Assembly (NCBI RefSeq): GCF_000732605.1
Contig: NZ_JPME01000003.1
Span: 62,151-126,150, forward strand
Source: Lacrimispora celerecrescens
Lineage (GTDB): Bacteria > Bacillota > Clostridia > Lachnospirales > Lachnospiraceae
Direction of reading: 5' to 3'
DNA: 64,000 nucleotides
Under the pieces are notes generated by a model. The model searched no databases and was not told where the DNA came from. It saw nothing but the letters and a program-made list of their open reading frames with translations. This document shows positions 52,005-60,490 of this stretch, piece by piece. Within the stretch, counting starts at the first letter, position 1; each line of letters opens with the position of its first letter. The position numbers were made by a program, and so were the translations under genes.

Positions 52005-53111
52005 ATGGACAAGAAAGAGGACATATTAGTAACGAGGGCTTCCATGCCTTCCTATGAAGAATTTATAGAAGAGATCAAGCCGATCTGGGAAACGGCCTGG
52101 ATGACGAATATGGGAGAATTTCATGAAAAACTGATGGAGCAGCTAAAGGAGTATTTAAAGGTACAGAAGCTTCTTTTGTTTGTCAATGGACATATGGCTC
52201 TTGAAATGGCGCTGCAGGCCATGAATCTATCCGGCGAGGTGATCACCACCCCGTTTTCTTTCGCTTCCACCACCCATGCCATCGTTAGAAATAACCTAAC
52301 TCCCGTGTTCTGCGATATCCGGGAGGAGGATTACACCATTGATCCGGATAAAATTGAAGCACTGATTACGGAAAAGACGACCGCCATTTTACCGGTTCAT
52401 GTTTATGGAAATATCTGTGATGTAGAAAAAATCGAGAAAATTGCAAAAAAACATAATTTAAAGGTTATTTATGATGCCGCCCATGCCTTTGGTGTAGAAG
52501 TAAATGGGAGAGGGATCGGGACCTACGGGGACGCTTCCATGTTCAGTTTTCATGCTACAAAGGTATATAATACCATTGAAGGCGGGGCTGTGACTTTTCA
52601 GGATCCGTCCCTGGAGATTTTGTTTAATTATTTGAAGAACTTTGGTATCACCGGAAAGGAAACCGTAGAGTACATTGGCGGAAATGCGAAAATGAATGAG
52701 TTTCAGGCGGCTATGGGCATCTGCAACCTTCGCCATGTAAATGATTACATTGAAAAGCGCAGGCTTGTGACTGAACGGTACCGGGAGCATTTGACGGGGA
52801 TCCCCGGAATCCGCCTGATTGAACCAAATGAAGGGATCCGCCAGAATTATGCGTATTTTCCTGTTGCTTTTGATGGCTTTTCCTTAACAAGGAATGAGAT
52901 ATATGAGCTGCTGGCCTCTCATCATATCTTTGCCAGAAAATATTTTTATCCATTGATCACGGACTTTGAGTGCTATCGGGATCGGTTTTTAAAGATACAC
53001 CTTCCGGTGGCGAAAAAAGCGGCGGACAGCGTTTTGACCCTGCCCTTATATGCAGACCTTTCCCTGGATCAGGTTGATCGTATTTGCAACCTTATATTAA
53101 ATGCCAGATAG
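52005..53111 (+). CDS. DegT/DnrJ/EryC1 family sugar aminotransferase
   Basis: A 368-residue PLP-dependent aminotransferase acting on nucleotide-linked keto sugars. The PLP lysine is Lys186 in SFHATKVYNTIEGG, with TTPFSFASTTHAIVRN near residue 85, VIYDAAHAFGVEVNG near 153 and KMNEFQAAMG near 228. The SFHATK-type motif is shared with VioA/DesI enzymes that make dTDP-4-amino-4,6-dideoxyglucose, so an amino-deoxy sugar in the polysaccharide is likely. The partner dehydratase and thymidylyltransferase are not in the window. It overlaps the open frame of the next gene only upstream of that gene's probable start. Confidence 0.9.
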   Translation: MDKKEDILVTRASMPSYEEFIEEIKPIWETAWMTNMGEFHEKLMEQLKEYLKVQKLLLFVNGHMALEMALQAMNLSGEVITTPFSFASTTHAIVRNNLTPVFCDIREEDYTIDPDKIEALITEKTTAILPVHVYGNICDVEKIEKIAKKHNLKVIYDAAHAFGVEVNGRGIGTYGDASMFSFHATKVYNTIEGGAVTFQDPSLEILFNYLKNFGITGKETVEYIGGNAKMNEFQAAMGICNLRHVNDYIEKRRLVTERYREHLTGIPGIRLIEPNEGIRQNYAYFPVAFDGFSLTRNEIYELLASHHIFARKYFYPLITDFECYRDRFLKIHLPVAKKAADSVLTLPLYADLSLDQVDRICNLILNAR

Positions 53112-53157
53112 GAAGAAAGCGATATGCCCTAAGATACAGAGCAGAAAAGAGGAAATT

Positions 53158-54135
53158 ATGAATACAGCACTGGTGACTGCGATTGGGTCATTTTCGGCAG
53201 ATATAGTTATAAAAAACTTAAAAAAGGACGGTTTCCGTGTAGTTGGCTGTGATATTTATCCGGAGGAATGGATTGCAGATTCCGGGAATGTGGCATCCTT
53301 TTACCAGGTTCCCCTTGCTACGGACGAGGAAAAGTATGTAAACTCCATCTTAAACGTGTGCAGGGAGGAAGAGGTCAAAGTGCTGATCGTACTCACGGAT
53401 GTGGAGGTAGACGTGTGGAACCGTCATAGGGACGAACTGTCCCTGGCTTCGGTGACATTATGTCTGCCATCAGAGGAAACCCTTCTTCTATGCAGGGATA
53501 AAAGGGAGCTGTACCGCTATCTTTCGGATCAAGGCATGGGAAACCCCATTCCCACATTGGAGCTTTCGGAAGCGGACCCGGAACGGCTTTCCTATCCTGC
53601 GGTTATCAAACCCTTTAACGGGAGAAGCAGTCAGGGGCTTCGCTATATTCATTCCCTTGACGAGATGAAAGGTTTTCTGGAATGCGGGAGTTTGGAGGGG
53701 CTGATCGTACAGCCCTATTATCAGGGAAGCATTGTTACCGTGGACGTGGTAAGGCAGGCGGAAACAGGAGAGAGCGTGGCCGTGTGCCGGAAGGAGCTTT
53801 TGCGGACCCCGAATGGAGCAGGAACCTCGGTGCTTGTGTTTTTGGATCCTGTTCTGGAAGCCACGTGCAGGGATATAGCCAATGCCCTTGGCATCAACGG
53901 ATGCGTGAATTTTGAGTTCATTCAGGGAGATGATGGATCGTATCATATGCTGGAATGTAATCCCCGTTTTTCCGGCGGAGTGGAGTTTACCTGTCTGGCA
54001 GGATACGATTGTGTCACCAACCATTTAAGATGCTTTACCGGAGAGGCCATAGAACCAATAAAGGGAATTACAGGCATGTATATTGCAAGAAAATATGAGG
54101 AATATATTATGGGAATTAAAAAACAATTCCCATAA
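53158..54135 (+). CDS. ATP-grasp domain protein
   Basis: A 325-residue ATP-grasp ligase related to carbamoyl-phosphate synthase large-subunit-like proteins. It has an N-terminal pre-ATP-grasp Rossmann-like part (NTALVTAIGSFSADIVIKNL) and a central ATP-binding part with YPAVIKPFNGRSSQGL near residue 142. The metal-ligand end reads NFEFIQGDDGSYHMLECNPRFSGG near 250-273. Such proteins in polysaccharide clusters attach amino acids or other acyl groups to sugars. The adjacent aminotransferase could supply an amino sugar as acceptor; this link is inference. GAGGAAAT before the ATG at 53158 is preferred to the ATG at 53101. Confidence 0.85.
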   Translation: MNTALVTAIGSFSADIVIKNLKKDGFRVVGCDIYPEEWIADSGNVASFYQVPLATDEEKYVNSILNVCREEEVKVLIVLTDVEVDVWNRHRDELSLASVTLCLPSEETLLLCRDKRELYRYLSDQGMGNPIPTLELSEADPERLSYPAVIKPFNGRSSQGLRYIHSLDEMKGFLECGSLEGLIVQPYYQGSIVTVDVVRQAETGESVAVCRKELLRTPNGAGTSVLVFLDPVLEATCRDIANALGINGCVNFEFIQGDDGSYHMLECNPRFSGGVEFTCLAGYDCVTNHLRCFTGEAIEPIKGITGMYIARKYEEYIMGIKKQFP

Positions 54136-54145
54136 TCAGATGGAC

Positions 54146-54166
54146 GGGCTAAATAGCAGCCCTTTT
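54146..54166 (+). terminator. Short terminator after the ATP-grasp gene
   Basis: GGGCT (54146-54150) pairs with AGCCC (54158-54162), followed by TTTTA. A second hairpin, ATCTTCAC with GTGAAGAT (54167-54174 and 54186-54193), follows directly. Confidence 0.4.
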
Positions 54167-54235
54167 ATCTTCACCTGCGTTGCAAGTGAAGATAAGTTAT
54201 ATTACAAAAGTAGATGAAGGAAAGGGCGGAGAGGA

Positions 54236-54880
54236 ATGAGCGGCAGTTCCGAATCAAACATTATGGCCAGCATTAATTGTGTGACCTTTAATCATAGGGA
54301 TTATATCAGGCAGGCCTTGGACAGCTTTCTGATGCAGAAGACAAATTTTGAATTTGAGATTCTGGTCCATGATGATGCATCCACCGATGGGACAGGGGAT
54401 ATTCTGAGAGAATATGCAGAAAAATACCCGGATAAAGTGAAACCACTCATACAAACGGAGAACCAGTATTCTCAGGGAATTGACAATATCAGCGGAGCGT
54501 TTAATTTCCCCCGTGCCAGAGGAAAATACATTTTTATGTGCGACGGAGATGATTACTGGACCACACCGGATAAGATGCAAAAACAGGTGGATTATATGGA
54601 AAGCCATCCGGATTGCACCCTTTGTATACACAGTGCTAAAATCGAATTGGTGGGAAGGGCTCTCACAGAAAAACAGATGCGTCCTTACAAGGGAGACCGG
54701 GTGATCAGACCGGAGGAGATCGTGGATAAGCCATCCGGTTATGCGATGTCATCCATGGCATTTCCCTCCCGCCTTGTGAAAGAACTTCCGGATTATTACG
54801 TGGATTGTCCGGTGGGAGATACTCCTCTGCAGATGATGGCGGCTGAAAAAGGGTACGGCTATTACATGGATGAACCATGA
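54236..54880 (+). CDS. Family 2 glycosyltransferase, N-terminal part of a frameshifted gene
   Basis: 214 residues with the GT-A catalytic half of a GT2 enzyme: ASINCVTFNHRDYIRQALDSFL, VHDDASTDGTGDIL near residue 48, and the metal-binding CDGDDYWTTPDK near 101. The frame ends at YYMDEP just where GT2 proteins normally continue into the conserved Pro-x-Ser-x-Tyr-Arg segment. That continuation is found in the next frame from 54877. One missing base near 54874-54879 explains the split. The joined protein would be about 328 residues, normal for this subtype. AAGGGCGGAGAGGA precedes the start. Confidence 0.8.
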   Translation: MSGSSESNIMASINCVTFNHRDYIRQALDSFLMQKTNFEFEILVHDDASTDGTGDILREYAEKYPDKVKPLIQTENQYSQGIDNISGAFNFPRARGKYIFMCDGDDYWTTPDKMQKQVDYMESHPDCTLCIHSAKIELVGRALTEKQMRPYKGDRVIRPEEIVDKPSGYAMSSMAFPSRLVKELPDYYVDCPVGDTPLQMMAAEKGYGYYMDEP

Positions 54881-55221
54881 GTGCCTACCGGGTGGGAGTG
54901 GCAGGCTCCTGGACCGTGGAAGGAAAAAGCGGGAATTACGCCAAAAAGCAGAAGATTTACTGGGAGCGGATGAAAAAGGTATATGAAGAATATAACGTTG
55001 CCACAGAGGGCCGTTTAAAGGAAGCGACTGACAGCGCGGCAAAACGGACTTATTATCATACCATGGTTAATACCAGGCAGTTTAAGGAGATCGTGAACCC
55101 GGAGTACGCCAGATATTATAAAGAATTGACGCCAAGAACCAGGTTCTTTATTCAGGCCGAGTACCGGGCTCCGGGAGCTTATGGGCTGTTAAGAAAGATA
55201 TTTCTGGGAAAGAAACGGTAA
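54877..55221 (+). CDS. Family 2 glycosyltransferase, C-terminal part of the frameshifted gene
   Basis: 114 residues starting MSAYRVGVAGSW, the conserved segment that follows the catalytic core in GT2 enzymes, then a helical C-terminal region ending KIFLGKKR. It begins in an ATGA overlap with the upstream part and has no ribosome site of its own beyond possible coupling. It is best read as the second half of one gene broken by a single-base deletion or a sequencing error. Confidence 0.7.
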   Translation: MSAYRVGVAGSWTVEGKSGNYAKKQKIYWERMKKVYEEYNVATEGRLKEATDSAAKRTYYHTMVNTRQFKEIVNPEYARYYKELTPRTRFFIQAEYRAPGAYGLLRKIFLGKKR

Positions 55222-55232
55222 AGTACAAAAAT

Positions 55233-55275
55233 ATGGGCAGGATCCGGTATAATCCGTTTCCTGCCCATGCTTTTT
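55233..55275. terminator. Bidirectional terminator between the GT2 gene and the L,D-transpeptidase gene
   Basis: ATGGGCAGGA (55233-55242) pairs with TCCTGCCCAT (55259-55268) and T5 follows. The minus-strand reading also ends in T5. Confidence 0.85.
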
Positions 55276-55300
55276 ATGATTATAAAGTTATCTGCCCAGA

Positions 55301-56752
55301 TTATCTTGCAATATTAGGATCAGTTGGATCCCAGGTCTGGGTTTCGGGTATGATCTGTTCAATAGCAGGTCTCTCATAAGGGCCCGGAACCACTGATTCG
55401 TAAATCGTAACGGTAGTTCCAATCGCACAGTGATCATATACCCACTTGGCATCTCCGGAGAGGAGACGAACGCATCCTGCTGACTGAGCAATGCTCATAT
55501 AATTATAAGTCGTCGGATCCAGCGTCATATTGTTAGGACTGCTGTACAAAATGGAATGAATTAAGAAGCCCTTCCAGATACGGGTTGCGTACTGGGTAAA
55601 GATTCCGTGATTCATATCTCTCCAGCGGTACTTTTCCGGAGTCTGGTATGTCCCAAGTGGGGTATCCGGTCCGGTGGAGGTCAAAAAGGATTTTACCGGA
55701 ATAATATAGCCGTTGTTTCCATCTTTGGCGAAGATGGTCATGCAGTTCATGGTTTTGTTGATGCTGATGAGGAACGGTCCCTTACCGCCGATAATAGGCT
55801 CTAAGTCAGAGAGCATTCTACCTGATTCATCAAAATAATATTTGAAGCCGTCAAGATACTGCCATCCGGTCACCGGATAGGAATCCTGGAAATAGTAACG
55901 CTCATTGCCTGCCCATGCCCAGCCGGTGAAAGAGGTTCCATCTCCGTTAAAGTAACGGAGGCCGCCGTCGATCAGCCGCATTCCGTCTGCAACAGCGGAA
56001 ACCAGAGGCTTCTCCGTGGCATAAGGGAACTGGGTATTCTTGGTGTAAAAGGCCATTCTCAGACCTGTTATGTAATGGCCGGTTCCCATGGTTCCGGTGG
56101 TGGCCCCGTTCTTTGCCCAGTCCATGGTGGTCCCATCTTCCAACTGTGCGGTATAGTAGATGTCGAACTGGTTATTTACATAACCGGAAAACCTCATCTG
56201 TACTGCTTCAATGTTTATGTCATTGGCATAGTTGGTAGTCTGCTGTCCGTTTAAAACCCATGGAGACCAGCCGGTGCTGGAAGTATAGGTCCGGTAAAGC
56301 ACGTTTCCAACAATGTTGGTAAGAAAGGTGGACAATCCGTGAAAGCCCTGTCCGTTATTTGTGATCCATGCATCATTTACAAAAGGCTGTGACCAGTTGC
56401 TGTCACCGACCATAACGGTAGTCTGGAGACGTGGGAAATTGGCCTTTAACGCGTCCTGAGCAGCTTTGGTGGCTGCATCTACTTCGCCGTCTTCTCCGCC
56501 GCCTTCCCCTTCTTTTCCAATGTCTATGCCGGCATTTGCCAAAGCGTTTTCCGCTTCATCTGTAGTTACACCTTCCTGCGTCTGGGTGTTCGTCTGGTTC
56601 TGATCTTCAGACTGCCCGTCGCTCTGACTGATGGGGACACCATTCTTAAATCCCGGTCCATATGCTTCATCTGCCCATGCAAGGGAGGCTTGTCCGGAAA
56701 CAAGAGCCGCCGTCAGGCAAAGAAGCGTCAGGCTTCGTGTCAGTTTACGCAT
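55301..56752 (-). CDS. Secreted L,D-transpeptidase with wall-binding repeats
   Basis: A 483-residue exported enzyme. Signal peptide about residues 1-27 (AWADEA cleavage region), then an acidic Gln/Gly/Glu-rich linker (to about 100). Next is a beta-rich region with tryptophan-containing repeats resembling clostridial ChW modules (STGWSPWVLNGQ, TTMDWAKNGATTG, about 135-245). Choline/glucan-binding-like repeats follow (GWAWAGNERYYF, GWQYLDGFKYYFDESG, about 275-315). The C-terminal YkuD domain has His in FLIHSIL and the catalytic Cys427 in SAGCVRL. It makes or remodels 3-3 peptidoglycan crosslinks, or anchors polymers. AGGAGG precedes the ATG. Confidence 0.9.
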   Translation of the reverse strand: MRKLTRSLTLLCLTAALVSGQASLAWADEAYGPGFKNGVPISQSDGQSEDQNQTNTQTQEGVTTDEAENALANAGIDIGKEGEGGGEDGEVDAATKAAQDALKANFPRLQTTVMVGDSNWSQPFVNDAWITNNGQGFHGLSTFLTNIVGNVLYRTYTSSTGWSPWVLNGQQTTNYANDINIEAVQMRFSGYVNNQFDIYYTAQLEDGTTMDWAKNGATTGTMGTGHYITGLRMAFYTKNTQFPYATEKPLVSAVADGMRLIDGGLRYFNGDGTSFTGWAWAGNERYYFQDSYPVTGWQYLDGFKYYFDESGRMLSDLEPIIGGKGPFLISINKTMNCMTIFAKDGNNGYIIPVKSFLTSTGPDTPLGTYQTPEKYRWRDMNHGIFTQYATRIWKGFLIHSILYSSPNNMTLDPTTYNYMSIAQSAGCVRLLSGDAKWVYDHCAIGTTVTIYESVVPGPYERPAIEQIIPETQTWDPTDPNIAR

Positions 56753-56834
56753 AATTTATAACCTCCTGGATTCTATAAATGAAAAATATATTCCTTTATA
56801 CTCTAACACAAGTAAGTTCAAAATGCTATATACG

Positions 56835-56881
56835 ATTTACATTTATTGGGGAATATAGTACAATAAGGCGTAAATGTAAAT
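56835..56881. promoter_or_regulatory. Overlapping divergent promoters within an 11-bp inverted repeat
   Basis: ATTTACATTTA (56835-56845) is repeated in exact inverse at 56871-56881. Plus strand: TTTACA (56836-56841), 17 bp, TACAAT (56859-56864), towards the flippase gene. Minus strand: TTTACA (56880-56875), 17 bp, TATATT (56857-56852), towards the L,D-transpeptidase gene. Each -35 lies in one arm of the repeat and the two -10 boxes are five or fewer bases apart, so the two polymerases should exclude each other. Confidence 0.65.
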
Positions 56882-56906
56882 TGGTAAAGCAAGGAGAAAA
56901 GCCAGT

Positions 56907-58349
56907 ATGTACCAGGAAAATATGAAAAAAAAGGTCCTTTCCGGCCTCTTCTGGAAAGTGATGGAAAACGGGGGTACACAGGGAATCCAGTTCCTTGTTT
57001 CGGTTCTGCTTGCCAGGATGCTGACACCGGCAGAGTCCGGGGAAGTCATGCTCATCATGATATTTATTACCATTGGAAATGTGTTTGTCCAAAGCGGTTT
57101 TAATACCTCCCTGATCCAGAAAAAGACGGTGGATGAGGCGGATTATTCCTCTGCATTTTATATCAGCGGAGCCATTGCTTTTGTTTTATATATCATTCTC
57201 TTTTTCACGGCTCCGGCCATAGCTTCATTTTACGGACAACCTGTTTTTACTCCCGTGCTCCGGGTCCTGTCTGTGACCCTGTTTTTTGGTGCCGTTACCT
57301 CCGTGCAGTCTGCTGTGGTCGCCAGGAATATGGAGTTTCGGAAGCTTTGTCTGGCAAGCCTTTTTGCTGCCCTTTGCTCCGGTATTATCGGTGTAATTCT
57401 GGCATACAGGGGATTAGGTCTGTGGGCCCTTGCCATGCAGCAGTTTTTCTACAGCTTTTTCTTAATGGTCATGCTGGTATTTCTGGTGAAGTGGAGGCCA
57501 AGGCTTCTGTTTTCCGTTAAGAAGGCGAAGGAATTGTTCTCTTATGGCTGGAAAATACTTTGTTCCGGCCTTATTGATACTGTATTTAATAATGTTTACG
57601 GGCTAGTCATCGGGAAATTATATAATTCCGCCATGATGGGGCAATACTCAAGAGGAAACCAGTTTCCTGCTCTGATTGCGAATAATCTTGGGGCGGCTAT
57701 CCAGTCGGTCATGCTTCCGGCTTTTTCGGCCTGCCAGGAGGACAAGGAGAGGCTAAAACGCATGGTGAGAAGGTCCATAGTCACCAGCTCTTACCTGGTA
57801 TTTCCCATGATGGCCGGATTGATTGCCGTTGCTGAGCCTATGGTTAAGCTGCTTTTGACGGACCGGTATTTACCCTGTGTTCCCATGCTCCGGCTGTTGT
57901 GCATCGCCTATGCAACCTGGCCCCTTCATGTGGCGAATTTGCAGGCCATCAATGCCATGGGAAAAAGTGAGATATTCCTCAAACTGGAAATCATAAAGAA
58001 GTCGGTCAGCATGACTGCACTTTTGATCAGTATTCCATTTGGTATCTATACCATGGTAGCTTTAAGGGCAGTAACCGATTTTATCTGTACCTTTATCAAT
58101 GCCTATCCCAATAAAAAGCTTTTAAACTACAGCTTTTTCGAGCAGTGGAAGGATGTGCTTCCTTCACTTCTCCTATCGGCAGTGATGTGCCTCTTCTCAT
58201 ACGGAGTACAATATGTAATAGAAGGAACACTCTTAACCCTGGTTGTTCAGATTCTGGTAGGAGTCGTTGTTTATGCAGGGCTTTCCTGGCTGTTCCGGTT
58301 GGAGGCTTTTTTATACTTATGCCGTATTTCCGGGATTATAAAAGAGTAG
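56907..58349 (+). CDS. Polysaccharide flippase (MATE/MOP superfamily, Wzx-like)
   Basis: A 480-residue membrane protein with about 14 hydrophobic helices of the oligosaccharide flippase (MOP) superfamily. Landmarks are SGLFWKVMENGGTQGIQFLVSVLLARML at the start and GGYGYNS-type conserved loops (YSRGNQFPALIANN near residue 245). It moves undecaprenyl-linked glycan units across the membrane. AAGGAG lies ten bases before the ATG at 56907; the ATG at 56922 is an alternative. Promoter shared back-to-back with the L,D-transpeptidase gene. Confidence 0.88.
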   Translation: MYQENMKKKVLSGLFWKVMENGGTQGIQFLVSVLLARMLTPAESGEVMLIMIFITIGNVFVQSGFNTSLIQKKTVDEADYSSAFYISGAIAFVLYIILFFTAPAIASFYGQPVFTPVLRVLSVTLFFGAVTSVQSAVVARNMEFRKLCLASLFAALCSGIIGVILAYRGLGLWALAMQQFFYSFFLMVMLVFLVKWRPRLLFSVKKAKELFSYGWKILCSGLIDTVFNNVYGLVIGKLYNSAMMGQYSRGNQFPALIANNLGAAIQSVMLPAFSACQEDKERLKRMVRRSIVTSSYLVFPMMAGLIAVAEPMVKLLLTDRYLPCVPMLRLLCIAYATWPLHVANLQAINAMGKSEIFLKLEIIKKSVSMTALLISIPFGIYTMVALRAVTDFICTFINAYPNKKLLNYSFFEQWKDVLPSLLLSAVMCLFSYGVQYVIEGTLLTLVVQILVGVVVYAGLSWLFRLEAFLYLCRISGIIKE

Positions 58350-58364
58350 CCGGGGTGTTTTAAG

Positions 58365-58393
58365 TTTACTTTTTAAGCCGGATATTGTAGAAT
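58365..58393 (+). promoter_or_regulatory. Promoter of the second flippase operon (TTTACT class)
   Basis: TTTACT (58365-58370) and TAGAAT (58388-58393) are separated by 17 bp, again with TTTT behind the -35 and an ATATTG stretch before the -10. Confidence 0.6.
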
Positions 58394-58470
58394 AAAGGAA
58401 CGTTATGCGGAAATAACCGGTAGGGTATGCAATGATGCCCCTAAACCGTGGACAATTAAGAGGAAAATAA

Positions 58471-59778
58471 ATGGAACGAAAAAATGTGGCCTGGAATATG
58501 ATTGGAAGTCTGGTTTATGCCGGTTCCAGTATGATCCTCACGGCCCTTGTCAACCATCTCATAGGAACGGAACAGGGAGGGATCTTTGGCTTTGCCTTCA
58601 GCACATTTGGGCAGCAGATGTTTCTGGTGGCCTATTTTGGCATGAGGCCTTTGCAGAGCACGGATACAAGCCAAAGCTATACTTTTTCCGAATATCGCCT
58701 GGCCCGGTTGGCCACCTGTTCCATGGCAGTCATTTTTGGAACTTGTTATATCATGTTTAATATCCTGTCTCCGTCGGCAGGCTATACGGCTGAAAAAGCG
58801 CTGGTGGTATTTTTGATGGTGCTTTATAAGGTGCTTGACGGGTTCGCTGATGTGTATGAATCGGAATTTCAGAGGAACGGACGGCTGTATCTTACTGGAC
58901 AGGCTATGGCATTTAGAACCCTGTTGTCTGTGTTTTGCTTTTTAGGAACTCTTGCTGTTACAAGGGAGCTTGTATTTTCCTGCGTGGTTGCGGTCCTGTC
59001 CCAGGGAGCAGGGATCCTGCTGTTTGATAAGCGAATGGCGGAGAGTGTCCCCGGAATGGTGTTTACCAGAACACCCGGCAGGCAGTGGAAGCTTTTGCAG
59101 GACAGTTTTTTACTGTTTTTATCTGTTTTTCTGGACGGGCTTATTTTTGCCATGGCAAAATATGCGGTGGATGCCCGGATGACATCTACGGACAACGCTG
59201 TTTTTGTGGCTATTTTTATGCCGACCTCGGTCATTAACCTGGCTGCTAACTTTGTTATCCGCCCCTTTTTGACCAAGATGTCTTACCAGTGGGAGGAACG
59301 GAACTTTGTAGATTTTAGGGCAGGCTTAAAGAAGCTTTCCGGAATCATATTCCTTCTTACGGTCATTGCCATGGCAGGAGCCTGGGCAATTGGGGTTCCT
59401 GTATTGGGAGTCATTTCCAATGTGGAGCTTAAACCGTATAAATCCGGACTTCTTTTCATTGTGCTGGGCGGCGGTTTCTTTGCGGTTATGAATCTGTTTT
59501 ATTATGTGCTTGTTATCATGAAGAAGCAGAAGGGAATCTTTTTTGGCTATGTGCCGGTCTGCATCCTTTCCTTCTTTCTCTCCTTCTGGCTGGTTGGAGT
59601 GGGAGGAATCAACGGAGCGGCCTTCTCTTATATGCTGGAAATGCTGATTCTCATGCTTTGCTTTATGGGGCAGGCGATCCGCATGTTTATTGCTGAGGAA
59701 CGTCATGCAGGCATACCGTTACACCCTGGAAACATGAGCGGTACAGAGGGAAAAGAGAGAATGGAGCGGAAGAAATGA
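58471..59778 (+). CDS. Polysaccharide export membrane protein (flippase-like)
   Basis: A 435-residue polytopic protein with about 12 hydrophobic helices, starting VAWNMIGSLVYAGSSMILTALVNHLIG. It resembles divergent members of the MOP flippase superfamily in length and layout, with a conserved-looking PTSVINLAANFVIRP loop near residue 250. No catalytic motif is seen. It overlaps the following GT2 gene by four bases and heads an operon with GT2, DUF2304, DUF2142 and another GT2. A second exporter in the region may belong to a different glycan or lipid-linked intermediate. Confidence 0.78.
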   Translation: MERKNVAWNMIGSLVYAGSSMILTALVNHLIGTEQGGIFGFAFSTFGQQMFLVAYFGMRPLQSTDTSQSYTFSEYRLARLATCSMAVIFGTCYIMFNILSPSAGYTAEKALVVFLMVLYKVLDGFADVYESEFQRNGRLYLTGQAMAFRTLLSVFCFLGTLAVTRELVFSCVVAVLSQGAGILLFDKRMAESVPGMVFTRTPGRQWKLLQDSFLLFLSVFLDGLIFAMAKYAVDARMTSTDNAVFVAIFMPTSVINLAANFVIRPFLTKMSYQWEERNFVDFRAGLKKLSGIIFLLTVIAMAGAWAIGVPVLGVISNVELKPYKSGLLFIVLGGGFFAVMNLFYYVLVIMKKQKGIFFGYVPVCILSFFLSFWLVGVGGINGAAFSYMLEMLILMLCFMGQAIRMFIAEERHAGIPLHPGNMSGTEGKERMERKK

Positions 59779-60473
59779 TGGATAAGGTACTGGTAGTAAT
59801 ACCTGCATACAATGAGGCTTTAAATATCGAGCGCGTGGTAGGAGACGTCATCACGAACTATCCCATGTTTGATTATGTGATCATTAATGACGGATCTACC
59901 GATCAAACAGCAGATATCTGCAGAAAGCATGGCTGGAAGATCATCGACCTGCCGATGAATCTGGGACTTGCCGGAGCGTTCCAGACCGGACTTAAATATG
60001 CTCACAGACGCGGTTACCGGTATGCCATACAGTTTGACGGGGACGGGCAGCACCGGCCGGAGTATATTCTTCCCATGAAAGAGAAGATGGACGAAGGCTA
60101 TGATATTGTTATCGGCTCCAGATTTATAACAGGAAAGAAACCCCATTCCATGCGGATGTTTGGGAGCAGGCTCTTAAGCGGCTCCATCTGGTTCACCACT
60201 GGGGTAAAGGTCAGTGATCCTACCTCCGGTATGCGCATGTTCAGCAGGAAGATGATCAAGGAATTTGCTGATGGCTTAAACTATGGTCCGGAACCGGATA
60301 CGATCTCCTATTTGATCAGCCAGGGGGCTAAAGTCGCGGAAATCCCTGTGATCATGGATGAACGGATTCTGGGAGAGAGCTATTTAAATCCGGTCAATGC
60401 GGCCCGGTATATGGGAAAGATGCTGTTTTCCATATTGCTGGTACAGAGCTTCCGCATTAGGGACAGGAGATAA
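59775..60473 (+). CDS. Family 2 glycosyltransferase, DPM1-like (polyprenyl-phosphate glycosyltransferase)
   Basis: A 232-residue GT2 enzyme of the dolichol-phosphate mannose synthase type. It begins VLVVIPAYNEALNIERVV, has YVIINDGSTDQT near residue 34, the metal-binding QFDGDGQHRPEY near 91 and DPTSGMRMFSRK near 155. Lacking C-terminal membrane helices, it probably makes a lipid-phosphate-linked sugar donor on the inner membrane face. The following DUF2304 protein often accompanies such enzymes, and the DUF2142 protein may use the donor outside the cell. ATGA overlap with the upstream gene. Confidence 0.9.
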   Translation: MMDKVLVVIPAYNEALNIERVVGDVITNYPMFDYVIINDGSTDQTADICRKHGWKIIDLPMNLGLAGAFQTGLKYAHRRGYRYAIQFDGDGQHRPEYILPMKEKMDEGYDIVIGSRFITGKKPHSMRMFGSRLLSGSIWFTTGVKVSDPTSGMRMFSRKMIKEFADGLNYGPEPDTISYLISQGAKVAEIPVIMDERILGESYLNPVNAARYMGKMLFSILLVQSFRIRDRR

Positions 60474-60490
60474 AGGAAGGGAGAACGAAC

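Noticed and set aside
56835-56881. Invertible (phase-variable) promoter flanked by inverted repeats
   Set aside because: The arms are only 11 bp and 25 bp apart, too short for known site-specific inversion, and no recombinase gene is nearby. Overlapping divergent promoters explain the symmetry.
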